A stretch of 64,000 nt of DNA from Candidatus Competibacteraceae bacterium (GCA_016712625.1 JADJQQ010000029.1:466261-530260), one strand, 5' to 3'; numbered from the stretch's first letter, positions 36,646-48,479 are shown. Numbers and translations: made by a program. Notes: generated by a model not told the origin, from the letters alone.

Positions 36646-37510
36646 TTGATGGCTTTACCCAGTTCCGCGAGTGCCCGGTAGGTCGGATGCATGACGTTGG
36701 TCCGGGTAAAGCGACGGAGGATGGCCTCCGGCTCGGCCGTTCCGAGCCGCAACGCGGTCGTGTACTTGATGATTTCATCGTACTGCTGCCGAATCAGCTC
36801 CCAGTGGATGGCATGGGTCAGAATGGGTTCGAGATGGCCGTACTGTGGCGCATCGCCGGTCTCGACCCCATGGAGCTTCTGCTTGGCGATGGCTTTGAGA
36901 CGCGGCAGCAGATCAACGCCCAGGAGGTGACTGAAGGCGAAGGCCACCTCGCTCTGGCCGTGGCTATCGACGTACTGGCGCTCGATCTCCATGTCGGTGC
37001 AATGCCGCGGGACGCCCTCCATCATGGCGGCGACCTCGGAGGAGGAACAGCGCCGGAGCTTGGAATAGATACAGGTCGAGCCGGTCTCCACAGGCCAGTA
37101 GATCATGATGCCCCGCCCGCCATAGCGCGCGTGCCACTCGGTCATCAGGTTCTGATCGTAGGCCCCGAACTGTTTGGAATCGGCGGCGCGGGCGGTCGTG
37201 ACGTCGCCCCAGATGATGGGGTTGCGGATGCGGAAAGTGTCGTTGACGATTTCCGCAATGGCCGTGCGCAGGGCCTCCTTCCGCACAAAACGGCGTTTGA
37301 CATAGCGCAGTTCCTCAACCGTGACGCCCGGCTGCTGGCTGGCCACGCACAACCGACATGGGTCCCGATGCCGAACAGGCAGCGCAGCAGCCGGCGTTGC
37401 AACAGCGCAGGGTCGAGCACTTCCCGGCTGGCGGTGGTGCGGAACGCGGCCGTGAAGTTGAGCCGCAAGTCGACTTCCTTGAAGATATCAATCAACTCCA
37501 CATCCGAATT
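36646..37510 (-). pseudogene. Tn3-family transposase fragment interrupted by another Tn3 end
   Basis: Leftward reading in two frames: VELIDIFKEVDLRLNFTAAF, LLQRRLLRCLFGIGTHVG, then VKRRFVRKEALRTAIAEIVN, ARAADSKQFGAYDQNLMTEW (first catalytic Asp), ERQYVDSHGQSEVAFAFSHL (second Asp) and TYRALAELGKAIK, where a Tn3-type repeat takes over. The Glu-containing end is therefore cut off by a second element. The frame change is at about 37350. Confidence 0.75.
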
Positions 37511-37514
37511 GTCG

Positions 37515-37917
37515 ACACCGTGGGCTTCCGCGGCCGCTTTTTCGCCGAGGCCATGGAGGAGGTCGATTCCGGCCCGCCGGAAGTGATGGCCGCCATCGGC
37601 GCGGGGCCACTCGACATCATCGCCTGCGCCACGCTGCCCATGGCTATGCCGAGCCTGATCAATACCAGCCTGTTCGCACTGGAAAAAGCGGTGCGCTCAT
37701 CGGTGGTGCTGGACCTGGTCGGGGCGCGGGCGGCATCGGGGCGGAACTTGCCACGTCTATGGAGATGTTCCGCTACGATCAGGCGGCCACCATCATCTTG
37801 ATGATCTTCGTGCTGGTGGTGGCGGTTGAACAGTTGTCCTCGCGCGCGCCCACTTGCTCGGCGGTCGCGGCCAATGAGAATCGAACGAAAGAGATAGAAT
37901 CATACCTAAGACCCTGA
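37515..37917 (+). pseudogene. phnE: Phosphonate ABC transporter permease PhnE, C-terminal part
   Basis: RFFAEAMEEVDSGPPEVMAA then IGAGPLDIIACATLPMAMPS carries the EAA loop typical of PhnE permeases. LINTSLFALEKAVRSSVVLD continues, and after a shift at about 37720 GGIGAELATSMEMFRYDQAA and TIILMIFVLVVAVEQLSSR. The N-terminal helices are missing because Tn3 sequence lies upstream. It would have imported phosphonates; it now precedes a truncated phosphonoacetate hydrolase. Confidence 0.75.
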
Positions 37918-38630
37918 CGATCAACGACCGAGAGTACGCTTGGCCGCGCGTTCCCACTACTGTCCTTTGCATCGATGGCAGCGAACCGGCCTATATCGAG
38001 CAGGCCACAGCTGCCGGCGTCATGCCGTTTGTGGGATCGATGCTGACGCGCGGAGCCGATTTGCGCGCCGATTGTGTGGTGCCGAGTTTCACCAATCCCA
38101 ACAATCTCAGCATCGTAACCGGCGTTCCTCCGGCGGTCCACGGCATTTGCGGCAACTACGTTCTTGATCCGGACAGCGGGGCGGAAGTCATGATGAACGA
38201 CCCCGCCTTTTTGCGCTGCGGCACGATCCTCGCGGCCTTTGCGCAGGCTGGCGCGCGTGTGGCGGTGGTGACGGCCAAGGATAAACTGCACGCCTTGCTC
38301 GGCTTCGGGGTGTCGCCGGCCCCCAGCGCGATTTGCTTGTCGGCGGAACAGGCCGATCAGGCGACATTGGCAGACAACGGCATCCAGGACGTGCTGGATT
38401 GGGTCAACTTACCGATGCCGTTGGTGTATTCGGCGGCTCTATCGGAATTCGTGTTGGCCGTCGGGGCGCGACTGCTCGAAACCGGGCACTGGGATTTGCT
38501 GTATCTTTCCACGACTGATTACATCCAGCACCAGCACGCGCCGGGAACACCGGCCGCCAACGCTTTTTATGCCATGCTAGACCGCTATCTGGCCCGGCTC
38601 GACGCGGCGGGCCAAACGCTGGCGAAGGCT
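37902..38630 (+). pseudogene. phnA: Phosphonoacetate hydrolase PhnA, 3' truncated
   Basis: About 240 residues of the hydrolase that splits phosphonoacetate into acetate and phosphate. Recognisable: PTTVLCIDGSEPAYIEQATA (first metal Asp), VVPSFTNPNNLSIVTGVPPA (Thr nucleophile) and HGICGNYVLDP, YLSTTDYIQHQHAPGTPAAN (metal Asp/His). It stops at about 38630, before the DHGM-type motif and final His, where antisense fabI sequence starts. No ATG is at the expected start; an ATA at 37902 occupies it, so it may be mutated or begin at CTG. It overlaps the end of phnE. Confidence 0.75.
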
Positions 38631-38652
38631 CCCCAGGCGATGCAAGCGACGA

Positions 38653-39327
38653 TCAACCGAGAATGTGATAGCCGCCATCGATGTACATCACGTCTCCGGT
38701 GATCATCTTGGCGTAATCGGTGGCCAGGAAGGCGGTGGCGACACCGACATCCTCGATGGTGGACAACGCGCGTTCCGGCGCGCGTTCGGCGGCTTTTTCC
38801 AACAATTCGTCGAAGCGGTTGATGCCGGAGGCGGCGCGAGTTTTGATAGGTCCAGGCGAAATCGGATGCACCCGAATGCCTTTCGGTCCCAGTTCGGCGG
38901 CCAAATAGATACACGCAGCTTGCAACGCCGCCTTGACTGGCCCCATGACGTTGTAGTGCTCGACAATCTTCACGCGGAGCGAAGGCGATGGAGCGCATGG
39001 CGATGTCCAAGTGGCCCCAATGGTGTTCGATGGCGGCGAACACCGCCGCCATTTGCCCTTCGATCCGTACATCGCACGGCAAATACAGTTCCGGCGGCAC
39101 ATTCAGCGCCTCGGCTAAAGGCTGGGTATAGGGCTTGGTTTTGTCGTTGAGATAGGTCATCGCGATCTCGGCCCCCATCTTGCGCATGGCGCGGGCGCAG
39201 CCGAAAGCGATGGACTGGTCGTTGGCGATGCCGAGAATCAAGGCTTTCTTGCCGGCTAGCCCGGCGAAATCGATCCGTTCAATCGGGTCATTTTCAGGGG
39301 TCGATAGGTTTCAAGCGGCGGCGACAT
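38653..39327 (-). pseudogene. fabI: Enoyl-ACP reductase FabI with internal deletion
   Basis: The N-terminal FabI part (KKALILGIANDQSIAFGCAR; EIAMTYLNDKTKPYTQPLAE; GHLDIAMRSIAFAP) joins, after a frame change and loss of about 50 residues, to EHYNVMGPVKAALQAACIYL, AAELGPKGIRVHPISPGPIK, RAASGINRFDELLEKAAERA and YIDGGYHILG. The lost part should contain the first active-site Tyr region. The ATG is placed at 39325-39327 (MSPPLETYRP), where another one-base shift is needed. The adjacent ackA suggests an original ackA-fabI operon. The tail overlaps the truncated phnA. Confidence 0.75.
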
Positions 39328-40425
39328 GCGAATCTCCGAGGTTAAACACCGGCCGAGGTGATGGCGAACCGCCAGCTGGGCGCAAGCAGTCCCGAACGTG
39401 CAGGGCGATCATCAGCTCCTCATCGGTCGGAATCGCCCAGGCCGAAACCGGGCTATCCTCGGTCGAAAGGCGCGGCCCGGCCCGGCGGTTGGCTTCCGGA
39501 TCTAGCCGGACGCCGAGCCATTCCAAGCGTCGGCAAACCCGCTCGCGAACCACGCTGGCGTTTTCGCCGATGCCGGCGGTGAACACCAGCGCGTCCAACC
39601 CTTGCAGCGCGCTCGCCAGCGCCGCGACGTGCTTGCCGACGTGATACACGAACAGCTCGACCGCCTCGGCAGCGTCGGGATCGTCGCTTTCCAAGAGATC
39701 TCGCATGTCGTTGGACACGCCCGAAACGCCCAGCAAGCCGGATTGCTTGTACAGCAGCTTTCGATGGCTCGGGCGTCGTAACCGCGCTCTTGCAGCAGGT
39801 ACAGCACCACGCCGGGATCGAGCGCGCCGGTGCGGGTGCCCATCGGCAACCCATCCACGGCGGTAAAACCCATGGTGCTTTCGACGCTGCGCCCGTCTTT
39901 GAGCGCGCACAGGCTGGCCCCGGAGCCGCGATGCGCCACGACTGCCTTGGCGGCATGCGGCGCGTGCTCGGGCAAACGGCGGGCGATGTACTCATAAGAC
40001 AGGCCGTGAAAACCGTAGCGGCGCACGCCCGAATCGAGCAGCGCCCTGGGCAGGGCGAACAGTTGCGCCACGCGCGGCTGGGTGCGGTGAAAGGCGGTAT
40101 CGAAGCAGGCCACCTGCGGCAACCCCGGCTTGATCTCGGCCAGCGCCCGGATGGCGGCCAAATTGTGCGGCTGGTGCAGCGGCGCCAGCGGAACGAGTCG
40201 CTCCAGATCGGCGATGACGCCTTCATCGATCCTCGTCGCTCGGTGGTACTCCAAACCGCCGTGCACGACCCGATGGCCCGCGGACCCTATCTTGATGTCG
40301 CCGGCGCACTCGTCCAGCCACTGCAGAAGGTAGCGCAGCGCGCCGGCGTGATCGAGCGGCGAGCCGCGCGGCCACTCGTCCCGCTCGTCGATTTTCTGGC
40401 CACAGTGACCGCTACTGCCGCTATC
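39311..40425 (-). pseudogene. ackA: Acetate kinase AckA, 5' truncated and frameshifted
   Basis: Reads IGSAGHRVVHGGLEYHRATR, APLHQPHNLAAIRALAEIKP, VACFDTAFHRTQP, RYGFHGLSYEYIARRL, GFTAVDGLPMGTRTGALDPG, then after a shift at about 39760 GVSGVSNDMRDLLESDDPDA and ALVFTAGIGENASVVRERVC, all acetate kinase motifs. The N-terminal phosphate-binding region (expected NxGSSS) is missing; the break at about 40425 adjoins the Rhs gene on the other strand. It would have interconverted acetate and acetyl phosphate. Confidence 0.8.
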
Positions 40426-40429
40426 CAAC

Positions 40430-43400
40430 ATCCCCCAACCATTAACACCGCCCACAGCGGCCTATGTCGGTCAGCGCTATCAGTACCCGATCACTGCGAC
40501 CGATCCTGATAGCGGCGATAGCGTGCGCTATTCACTGGCGACGAAACCGGATGGGATGACGATCAATGCCACCACGGGCCTCCTAGAGTGGACGCCGAGT
40601 CAGATCGGTGGCGCGAATGTGGTCGTGCGTGCTACGGATACTGGGGGTTTGTTCGCTGAGCAAGCCTTCACGATCACGGTAACTGCAAGTACCGCAAACA
40701 ACGCACCGACCGTGGCTATTACCGCCTCTGCCTCGCATATCACCCTACCCATCACCAGTATCGCCTTGACGGGGATAGTGAGTGATGATGGTCTGCCCAA
40801 CCCGCCAGGGGCAGGGGCTACTACCGTCACCTGGAGCCAGGATCAGGGACCCGGTACGGCGGTTTTTGGCAACACGCAATCGGCCAAGACCTATCTCGCG
40901 TTTCCCGTGGCGGGTACTTATGTAATCCGCTTGACAGCAAACGATGGTGAGAAAAGCGCATTCGCTACCATCACCGTTATAGTGAATCCTGAACCCTCTG
41001 TAGTGTTACCGCCGGATCCAGCGACCATCGCCCCACCTATCGATCCCACAGTGGCGACCACGAACTACGCTACGACCCAATTCCTTTATAGTGGTACCAA
41101 TCCGATTCAAACCGGAGATGCGCCAGGTACTATCGATCCCAAGCGCGTAGCCGTAATTCGCGGTCAGGTGCTCACACGAGAGGGTACTGCTTTACCGGGC
41201 GTTACTATCACGGTGCTCGATCATCCCGAATTCGGCCAGACTTTGAGCCGTGTTGATGGCGCTTTCGATCTAGCCGTGAACGGTGGAGGCTATCTCACGC
41301 TCATCTACCAGAAGCCTGGTCACTTACCAGTGCACCGTCAGATTCAGACGCTCTGGCAAGATTATGCATTCGTTCCAGATGTACGGTTGGTTACGCTGGA
41401 TCCAGCGGTTACTGTTGTTGATTTGGCTACACCTGGCATGCAGGTCGCTCGCGGTAGTCAGAGCATCGATGCCGACGGCGCACGGCGCACTACTCTGTTG
41501 ATTGAGGAAGGCACTGAGGCAACGATGGTAATGGCAGATGGCACCACGCAACCGCTCTCAGCGCTTACACTACGCGCTACCGAATACACCGTTGGCCCCA
41601 ACGGCTCTCAGGCTATGCCTGCCCAACTACCGCCTACCAGCGGCTACACCTATGCGGTGGAAATCAGCGCTGATGAAGCGCTAAGCGTTGGTGCTGCCTC
41701 CATTACTCTCAGTCGACCGGTTGCTGTATATGTCGAGAATTTTCTCAACTTCCCGGTCGGATCAGTGGTGCCTGCTGGTTATTATGATCGCACAAAAGGT
41801 CAGTGGATTCCTGAACTAAACGGGCGTGTGATCAAAATTCTTAATATCAATAATGGTTTGGCGGAAATCGATACTAATGGTGATAAGATTGCTGACAACT
41901 CAGGTATAGCAGACTCTGAGCGCGCTAAGCTGACGACTTTGTATCCAGTAGGACAAAGCTTATGGCGAGTGCCAGCACATCACTTTAGTCCCTTAGATTA
42001 CAATTGGCCCTATGGGCCGCCGCTCAACGCTGAGGCACCAATCGGGCCAGAACCGCAGCCTGAAAACCCTCCTCTTAGAGAAAAAGAGTGCGAAGAATCA
42101 GGCTCCATTATTGGGTGTGAACCGCAGACTCTTGGCGAAGCTGTGCCGATTGTCGGCACTCCTTTCAGCCTACATTATCAAACCAAACGCCAGCCTGGTT
42201 ATCAAGCAGGCCGCAGTTTTAGGGCAAAGCTGACTGGTGGTTCTATATCGTCAAGCCTCAAACGAGTGGAATTAACGGTTGGGGTGGCGGGTCAGCAGAC
42301 CAAACGGATTTTTACGCCGACAGCAAACCAAACCGTTATGCATGCTTGGGACGGTCTAGACGGCTTCGGCCGTGCTGTATCCGGCCCACAGAAAGCAACT
42401 GTGACAGTAAGCTATATCTATAACATAGTTTACTACACTAGCCTTTCTGACGCCCTTCGTAGCTTCGGACTGGTGTCTGGACAAGCCACTACTATTACCC
42501 GAAAAGATTCAGAAATCGCCCTCAACCGTACTGCAACTGTTGAGGTAGAGTCTCATTCGCTCGGTGGCGAGCCGGTTGCAGGTTGGAGTTTGAGTGCTCA
42601 TCACCGCTGGAGCGAAGCGGGTGATCGACTCCTTTAGGCGACGGCGGCGAGACGCGCGCCGATGGATTTGGTGCAATTATCCCCACCACAGCAGGTAACG
42701 GTGTGATAGGTTTTGCTGGTGACGGAGGACCGGCGACAGCAGCTAGCTTCTCCAATCCAGTTAGCGTCGCTATTGGGCCAGATGGTAGTCAGTATATCGC
42801 TGATCAGTATAACCACCGCATTCGAAAGATAACTCCAGATGGGACTATCACAACGGTGGCGGGCAACGGTGTAGCTGGTTTTGCGGGCGATGGAGGTCCA
42901 GCAAGGGAAGCCAGCCTGAATCAACCCGTTAGTGTGGCATTGGGGCCGGAAGGCAGCCTGTATTTATCTGATTTTAAAAATAATCGTATCCGACGTGTTA
43001 GCCCCGATGGCACTATTACAACAGTAGCTGGTAATGGCACCTACAGTAGTATATTAGGTGACGGTGAGCAAGCCACGGCTGCTAGTCTTGGCTTTCCTAT
43101 GGGGATAGCTGTTGGCCCTGATGGCACGCTGTATATTGCAGACACTTCCAATAATCGGGTCCGGCGGGTGGGTCTTGATGGCATCATTACGACCGTGGCG
43201 GGCAATGGAAGGACGGGCTTTTGGAACGATGGCGGGCCAGCGAAATCTAGCTCGTTAGATTCTCCCTATGCACTTGCCGTTGGCTCCGATGGAAGCCTAT
43301 ACATCGCGGATCTAGTCAATCAACGTATTCGGCGGGTTGGGATCAATGGCATTATTAACACAGTGGCGGGTAATGGATTGTCGGGTTTTGCCGGAGATGG

Positions 43401-46400
43401 CCAAGCCGCAATAGCTGCTCGGCTTAATACTGCAGCTAGCATCGCCGTCACCAATAATGGCCAGCTTTACATTGCAGATGCTGCGAACAACCGCATCCGG
43501 CGGGTAGGGGTTGATGGAATTATTACGACGGTCGCAGGCAATGGTGCGCAGGGTTTTTCAGGTAACCAGCAACTTGCCACCGCGACAAGTTTGAACCATC
43601 CATTAAGCGTAGCGACCAGCCCTGACGGTAGTGTGTTTATTGCCGATTACGCTAACCAGCGTATCCGCCAACTACCCTCTCGCTTAAGTTTTCAATCTTA
43701 TTACGTGTCCTCAAAAGACAGTACGGAAGTTTATGAATTTGATGGTTCTGGCCGTCACCTACGCACCTTAGATGCACTGACGGGTGGTGTCCTTTATACT
43801 TTTGATTACGACAGCCAAAACCGATTAATTTGGGTAACCGACGGTTATGCAAACCGAACAGTGATTAATCGCGACAGTGCGGGCCGACCGCTCAGCATCG
43901 TGAGTCCTTACGGCCAACGCACGCTCTTGACGCTGGATGCAAAGGGTTACCTGGCTACGATTACCAATCCGGCTGGCGAAACTTACAAGATGGACTACAT
44001 TGATGGCCTGTTAACCCGCTTTGAAAATCCGAGCGGAAAAGTAGCAGCCATGACTTATGATCCATTAGGACGCCTATCGCTCGATGTTGATCCCGCAGGC
44101 GGTAGTAAGACGTTGCTTCGCGAGAATTTGACTGTCGGGGGAGTTAGCTAACTATAAAGTAACTGTTACTACAGCTGAGGGCGTGGCACGAGCCTACCAA
44201 GTTGAGGATCTGAGCACCGGTGACCAGCGTCGCACTTTTACCGCTGCTGACGGTACCCAAACGGTTCGCCTCACCGGCAGCGCCAATGGACTGACCGACA
44301 CGACACTCCCTGAGGGTACCACTATTTCTCTTGTGCGTGGCCCTGATCCCCGCTTTGGAATGCAAGCGCCCATCCTTAATGAAGCTACCCTTAACAGTAG
44401 CGGTCTTACGATGTCTTTGACCGGTGTTCGGACCGCTGTTTTGAGCGATCCCGGTAACCCTCTTAGTCTTACCAAGCTGACCGATACAGTGACGCTGAAT
44501 GGTCGTTCTACCACCACGCTTTACGACGCTGCTAGCCGCACCGCCACTACCACGACACCGGCCGCCCGGCAGCGCATCACGGCACTCGATTTCAAAGGCC
44601 GTCTCATTAAGGTACATGTGCCCAGCCTGGCCCCAGTGACTGTCGATTATGACGAACGTGGCCGACTTCGCAGCCTTAGCCAAAGCGATGGCACGGATAC
44701 CCGCACGGTCAACGTCAGCTACAACCCGCAAGGCTATTTAGAGACGGTCACTGGCCCACTGAACCATACCGTTAGCTATCACTACGACGGGGCTGGACGT
44801 GTTACCCAGCAAACCTTGCCGGACAGTCGGCTTATTCATTACGACTACGATCCCAACGGCAATTTGACATCCCTAACCCCACCGGGTCGCAGTGCCCATG
44901 TGTTCAGCTATACCCCTGTCAACCTCACCGAACAGTACACGCCACCCGCCGCCGGTCTCGCAACGCCTCAGACGCACTATGCCTATAACCGTGACCGCCA
45001 ACTGACGCACATCACCCGGCCAGACGGTCAGACCGTCCGTCTTCAGTACAACGCCACGACCGGTCGTTTGGAAGCGCTGACCACACCGACCGCTACCTCT
45101 AGCTATGCCTACAATGCCGTAGGCCAGCTCGCTCGCATTACCGTCCCTGAGGGCGGTCTTGAACTACAGCTATAACGGTGCCTTGCTGACCCAAACAGCG
45201 TGGACGGGTTCGGTGACGGGCACGACGGGGTATACCTATGATAATGATTTCCGCCTCAGTAGCCTTAGTGTCAATGGCAGCAATCCCATTCCCTATCACT
45301 ATGACCCTGACAGCTTACTGATCCAAGCCGGTACCCTCACCCTGAGCCGTAATGCCCAAAACGGCCTCTTAACGGGCACTACCCTCGGCAATGTGAGTGA
45401 TACCCTCACGCGCAATGCCTTTGGCGAAGTGACCAGCTACACCGCGAACGTCAATGGCGTACCGCTCTACACCACCACCTACACCCGTGATGCGCTGGGT
45501 CGCATCACGCAAAAGCAAGAGACGATCCAAGGCGTGAGCCATACCGAGGAGTATGCTTACGACACAGCAGACCGCCTAGAAAACGTCAAACGCGATAACG
45601 TCACGCTGGTAACCTACGGCTATGATGCCAATGGCAATCGGACCCAACGGGATGGAGCCACTATTGCTACTGTGGACGATCAAGATCGCTTAGTGACACA
45701 GGAGGGGACGAGTTTCACCTATACCGCCAATGGAGAACTCGCTACCCAGACCCAAGGCACCCAAGCGACCGTCTACAGCTACAGTGTACTCGGCAACCTG
45801 CAAAAGGTCACACTCGCCAACGGCACCGTCATCGAGTACCTCACGGATGGCCAGCATCGCCGAATCGGCAAGAAAGTCAACGGCACCCTCGTCCAAGGGT
45901 TCCTCTACCAGGATGGCTTGCGTCCCATGCCGAACTCGATAGCAACAATCAGATCGTCAGCCGTTTCGTCTACGCTGACAAAGGTAATGTGCCGTCATAC
46001 CTCATTAAGAACGGCATCACCTACCGCATTCTGAGCGACCATCTGGGTAGTCCGCGCCTCATCATCAACACCCAAGATGGGACGATTGCGCAACGGATAG
46101 ACTATGATGTCTGGGGCACCGTCATCACTGATAGTCAGCCCGGCTTCCAACCCTTTGGCTATGCCGGGGGCCTTTATGATCGGGATACGGGCCTCACCCG
46201 CTTCGGTGCACGGGATTATGATCCTAATACCGGACGATGGACGGCCAAAGACCCGATTCTCTTTGCGGGCGGCGATACCAATCTCTTCGCCTACGTCAAT
46301 AACGATCCGGTTAATTGGAACGATCCGGGGGGGCTAGAAACAACCCTCATTACGACTTATAACTATGGAATTGGTAGTCACTCAGGATTGTATATTACAA

Positions 46401-46741
46401 CTCCTGGAAAAGAGCCGTTCTTATATGATCCTGCTGGTGGTTATAACCCACCAGCACCAGCAGAAAGAGGGAGTGGAGGAATTTTTGAAGGATCAGAAGC
46501 TAATCTGGAACGCTATATTCAATATCATAAGGACGATGATAGCACTATAGAATTAGTAAAACTACCGACGAGTTTAGACCAAGAAGCGGCAATTAAGAAA
46601 CAAGCAGAAATTATTGGTGACCCGCGTGGCTTCTCTTGTGCTAAGTCAGTATCAGCCGCCTTAGCAGGTATTTGTGGTATTGAAGGATCAAGATTTCCAG
46701 GAACGCTCAAAGAGCAGGCGGCAAAAGCTAAATGTCCTTAA
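40430..46741 (+). CDS. Teneurin-like Rhs/YD-repeat protein with toxin tip (frameshifted)
   Basis: About 2,100 residues in five frames. Order: Ig/cadherin-like domain (PDGMTINATTGLLEWTPSQI), PKD-like domain, a CPD-type plug (RGQVLTREGTALPGVTITVL), a beta-rich region, six or more NHL blades (GPDGSQYIADQYNHRIRKIT) at 42690-43680, YD repeats to about 45900, the Rhs core (FGYAGGLYDRDTGLTRFGAR), and a variable tip from DPGG at 46330. The tip has GSHSGLYI early and RGFSCAKSVSAAL late, a His...Cys order as in permuted NlpC/P60 enzymes. Frame changes occur near 42640, 44150, 45165 and 45940. No start codon or signal peptide: the 5' end abuts truncated ackA. Plug-NHL-YD order matches teneurin-type toxins. 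Confidence 0.8.
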
Positions 46742-47211
46742 AAGATATTTTTCCTAGAGTTTTTTATGTGGTTGGTATCGTTGCTTTTCTTTTAATTATA
46801 TGGCTTTTGCCGCCCGTGAGCGATTGGTTTAATGCTTTTGTAAAGCTAAAGCCAATGCGTATACCTTATACTGTAGTATTTTTTATATCTTTATTCTTTT
46901 TGCTTTTTTTTCTATATCCTATTGCTGATAAGAAGCCTTTCTTTGCCCTATTAATATCAGGTTTTTTTTCAGGCCAATTGATATCTTTTTTATCAATATT
47001 TATTGCTAATTTATTTATTAAAAATGGCATAGAAAGAACAATAAAAACCATCGACCAAGAAGGGGTATTTAATGTATTCCTCACTGATTTTTCTGTGGCT
47101 TTAATTCTTGGGGGATGGTTAATTAGTATTGTTTCAATAATAATACTTAAATTTGCTGTTAAGCGTGTAGCTCGGCAGGCCGAATTAGCGGCACGTCATC
47201 CGCCGGAATAG
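46732..47211 (+). CDS. Putative membrane immunity protein of the Rhs toxin
   Basis: A 159-residue AT-rich membrane protein with four hydrophobic helices (VFYVVGIVAFLLIIWLLPPV; YTVVFFISLFFLLFFLYPIA; FFALLISGFFSGQLISFLSI; VALILGGWLISIVSIIILKF). The start codon overlaps the Rhs stop by 10 bases, the normal arrangement of an immunity gene. I recognise no named family. A membrane-embedded immunity protein fits a toxin that acts on the envelope. Function is inferred from position and composition. Confidence 0.6.
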   Translation: MSLKDIFPRVFYVVGIVAFLLIIWLLPPVSDWFNAFVKLKPMRIPYTVVFFISLFFLLFFLYPIADKKPFFALLISGFFSGQLISFLSIFIANLFIKNGIERTIKTIDQEGVFNVFLTDFSVALILGGWLISIVSIIILKFAVKRVARQAELAARHPPE

Positions 47212-47272
47212 ATCCCCCCACTGAAGCAAAAAGCTATCATGAGCGGCTATTTTTATCTAATTCCTCTTTCCC

Positions 47273-47800
47273 TCACTCATCCTGGACGAAGCCGATTTGT
47301 CGTTTTTTAGGGGGATCGGGGGGAGCCATAAGCTGGCGGATGGCATCCAGGATATCGCGGATGGCCGCATCATGATCGTCCAGCTTGTGTTCCAGCTCAG
47401 CCAGTTTGGCGGCGAGGCGCTGGTTCGAGGCGGCCAGTTGCCGCAAATGGACGAAGGCGCGCACCACATGCACGCTCATTTCGCTGGCTTGGGGCGTATT
47501 CAGCACAAAGCCCGCCATCATGGCCCCGTGTTCAGTGAAGGCTAGTGGGAGTACCTTGGAGAATCTCAGCTTAGCGAGGTGATCACAAGCTGTGATCACC
47601 TTGGCTTTCTCCTCGGCGGTTAGGGTGAACACGAAATCGCCGGGAAAGCGTTCCTGGTGACGCCGTACCGCCTGATTGAGGGTTCGGGTTGGCACCCCAT
47701 ACAGCGCTGCCAAATCCGCATCAATCATCACCCGCTGGTTTCGTAAGGTCAAAATCCGCTGTTCAATGCGGGCTAAAGGGATCAGGCCATCGGTGCTCAT
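47273..47800 (-). CDS. ORF6N-domain DNA-binding protein
   Basis: A 175-residue protein. The N-terminal ORF6N domain (RILTLRNQRVMIDADLAALY then GVPTRTLNQAVRRHQERFPG) is followed by KVLPLAFTEHGAMMAGFVLN and a C-terminal coiled coil (ASNQRLAAKLAELEHKLDDH). ORF6N proteins are phage- or mobile-element-associated DNA-binding proteins, often close to toxin-antitoxin genes. The ATG chosen (MSTDGLIPL) overlaps the stop of the regulator fragment by 4 bases; a longer start inside that gene is less likely. Confidence 0.85.
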   Translation of the reverse strand: MSTDGLIPLARIEQRILTLRNQRVMIDADLAALYGVPTRTLNQAVRRHQERFPGDFVFTLTAEEKAKVITACDHLAKLRFSKVLPLAFTEHGAMMAGFVLNTPQASEMSVHVVRAFVHLRQLAASNQRLAAKLAELEHKLDDHDAAIRDILDAIRQLMAPPDPPKKRQIGFVQDE

Positions 47801-48062
47801 ACGGCCACCTCCGGCCGGGTCCAACGCCTAGCATCGTGCATATGCAACACCCCCGCAATGACGGTTTCCAACGCCTCGCGCTCTTTAGGATCGAGTGCGC
47901 GGATCGCCTCGAACTGAAGCTTTAAGCGCTCGTCGGGGCCGCGCTCACCCTCGGCAAATACCAACGCATCCAGGCTCACATGCAAGCGCTGGGCGAGTTT
48001 CACCAAGACCGGTAAGGTAGGCTGCGCGCTACCGGCTTCGTACTTCTTAATCTGGTTCACAT
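47797..48062 (-). pseudogene. XRE-family regulator, N-terminus lost
   Basis: About 88 residues beginning inside the helix-turn-helix (HVNQIKKYEAGSAQPTLPVL then VKLAQRLHVSLDALVFAEGE), followed by DERLKLQFEAIRALDPKERE. The first two helices are replaced at 48062 by an IS5-family fragment on the opposite strand. It was probably an operon partner of the ORF6N gene. Confidence 0.7.
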
Positions 48063-48335
48063 GCAAACCGATGGCATCGACGCCGATCACCTGATTGCCG
48101 ACACAGCTTACGATACCGATGCACTTCTCAAACAGGCCGCAGCCCAAGGCATGCGTGCGGTGATCCCGCCGAAGAAAAACCGTACCGTGCAAAGACCCTA
48201 CGACAACGCTCTTTATCAACGCCGCCACCGCGTCGAGAACACCTTCTTGTCCCTCAAACGCTGGCGCGGCATTGCCACCCGATACGCTAAAAACGCCTAA
48301 TCCTTCCTCGCCGCCGTCCAAATCAGATGCCTCAC
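48061..48335 (+). pseudogene. IS5-family transposase C-terminal fragment
   Basis: DADHLIADTAYDTDALLKQA (catalytic Asp region), AQGMRAVIPPKKNRTVQRPY and YQRRHRVENTFLSLKRWRGI with the catalytic Glu; a stop after RYAKNA and a shift to SFLAAVQIRCL. Only the last third of the gene remains. Confidence 0.75.
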
Positions 48336-48479
48336 CCTCTGGCTCCGTGGCTCGTGACTACAGGAATTAACACAGCGGAACCCTGCCGGATGCCAAGCCG
48401 TTGCTAGCGGACTTGCTGCGATGATCGGCCGACGGCGGTTCGCGCGAATATCGCGAGTTTCCTTGCCCGCTGGGCTCGC

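Noticed and set aside
40430..46741. Programmed frameshifting to explain the multi-frame Rhs gene
   Set aside because: The shifts sit at unrelated sequences and one (about 45940) is a simple base loss relative to the duplicate copy at 21.6 kb, so indels or errors explain them better.
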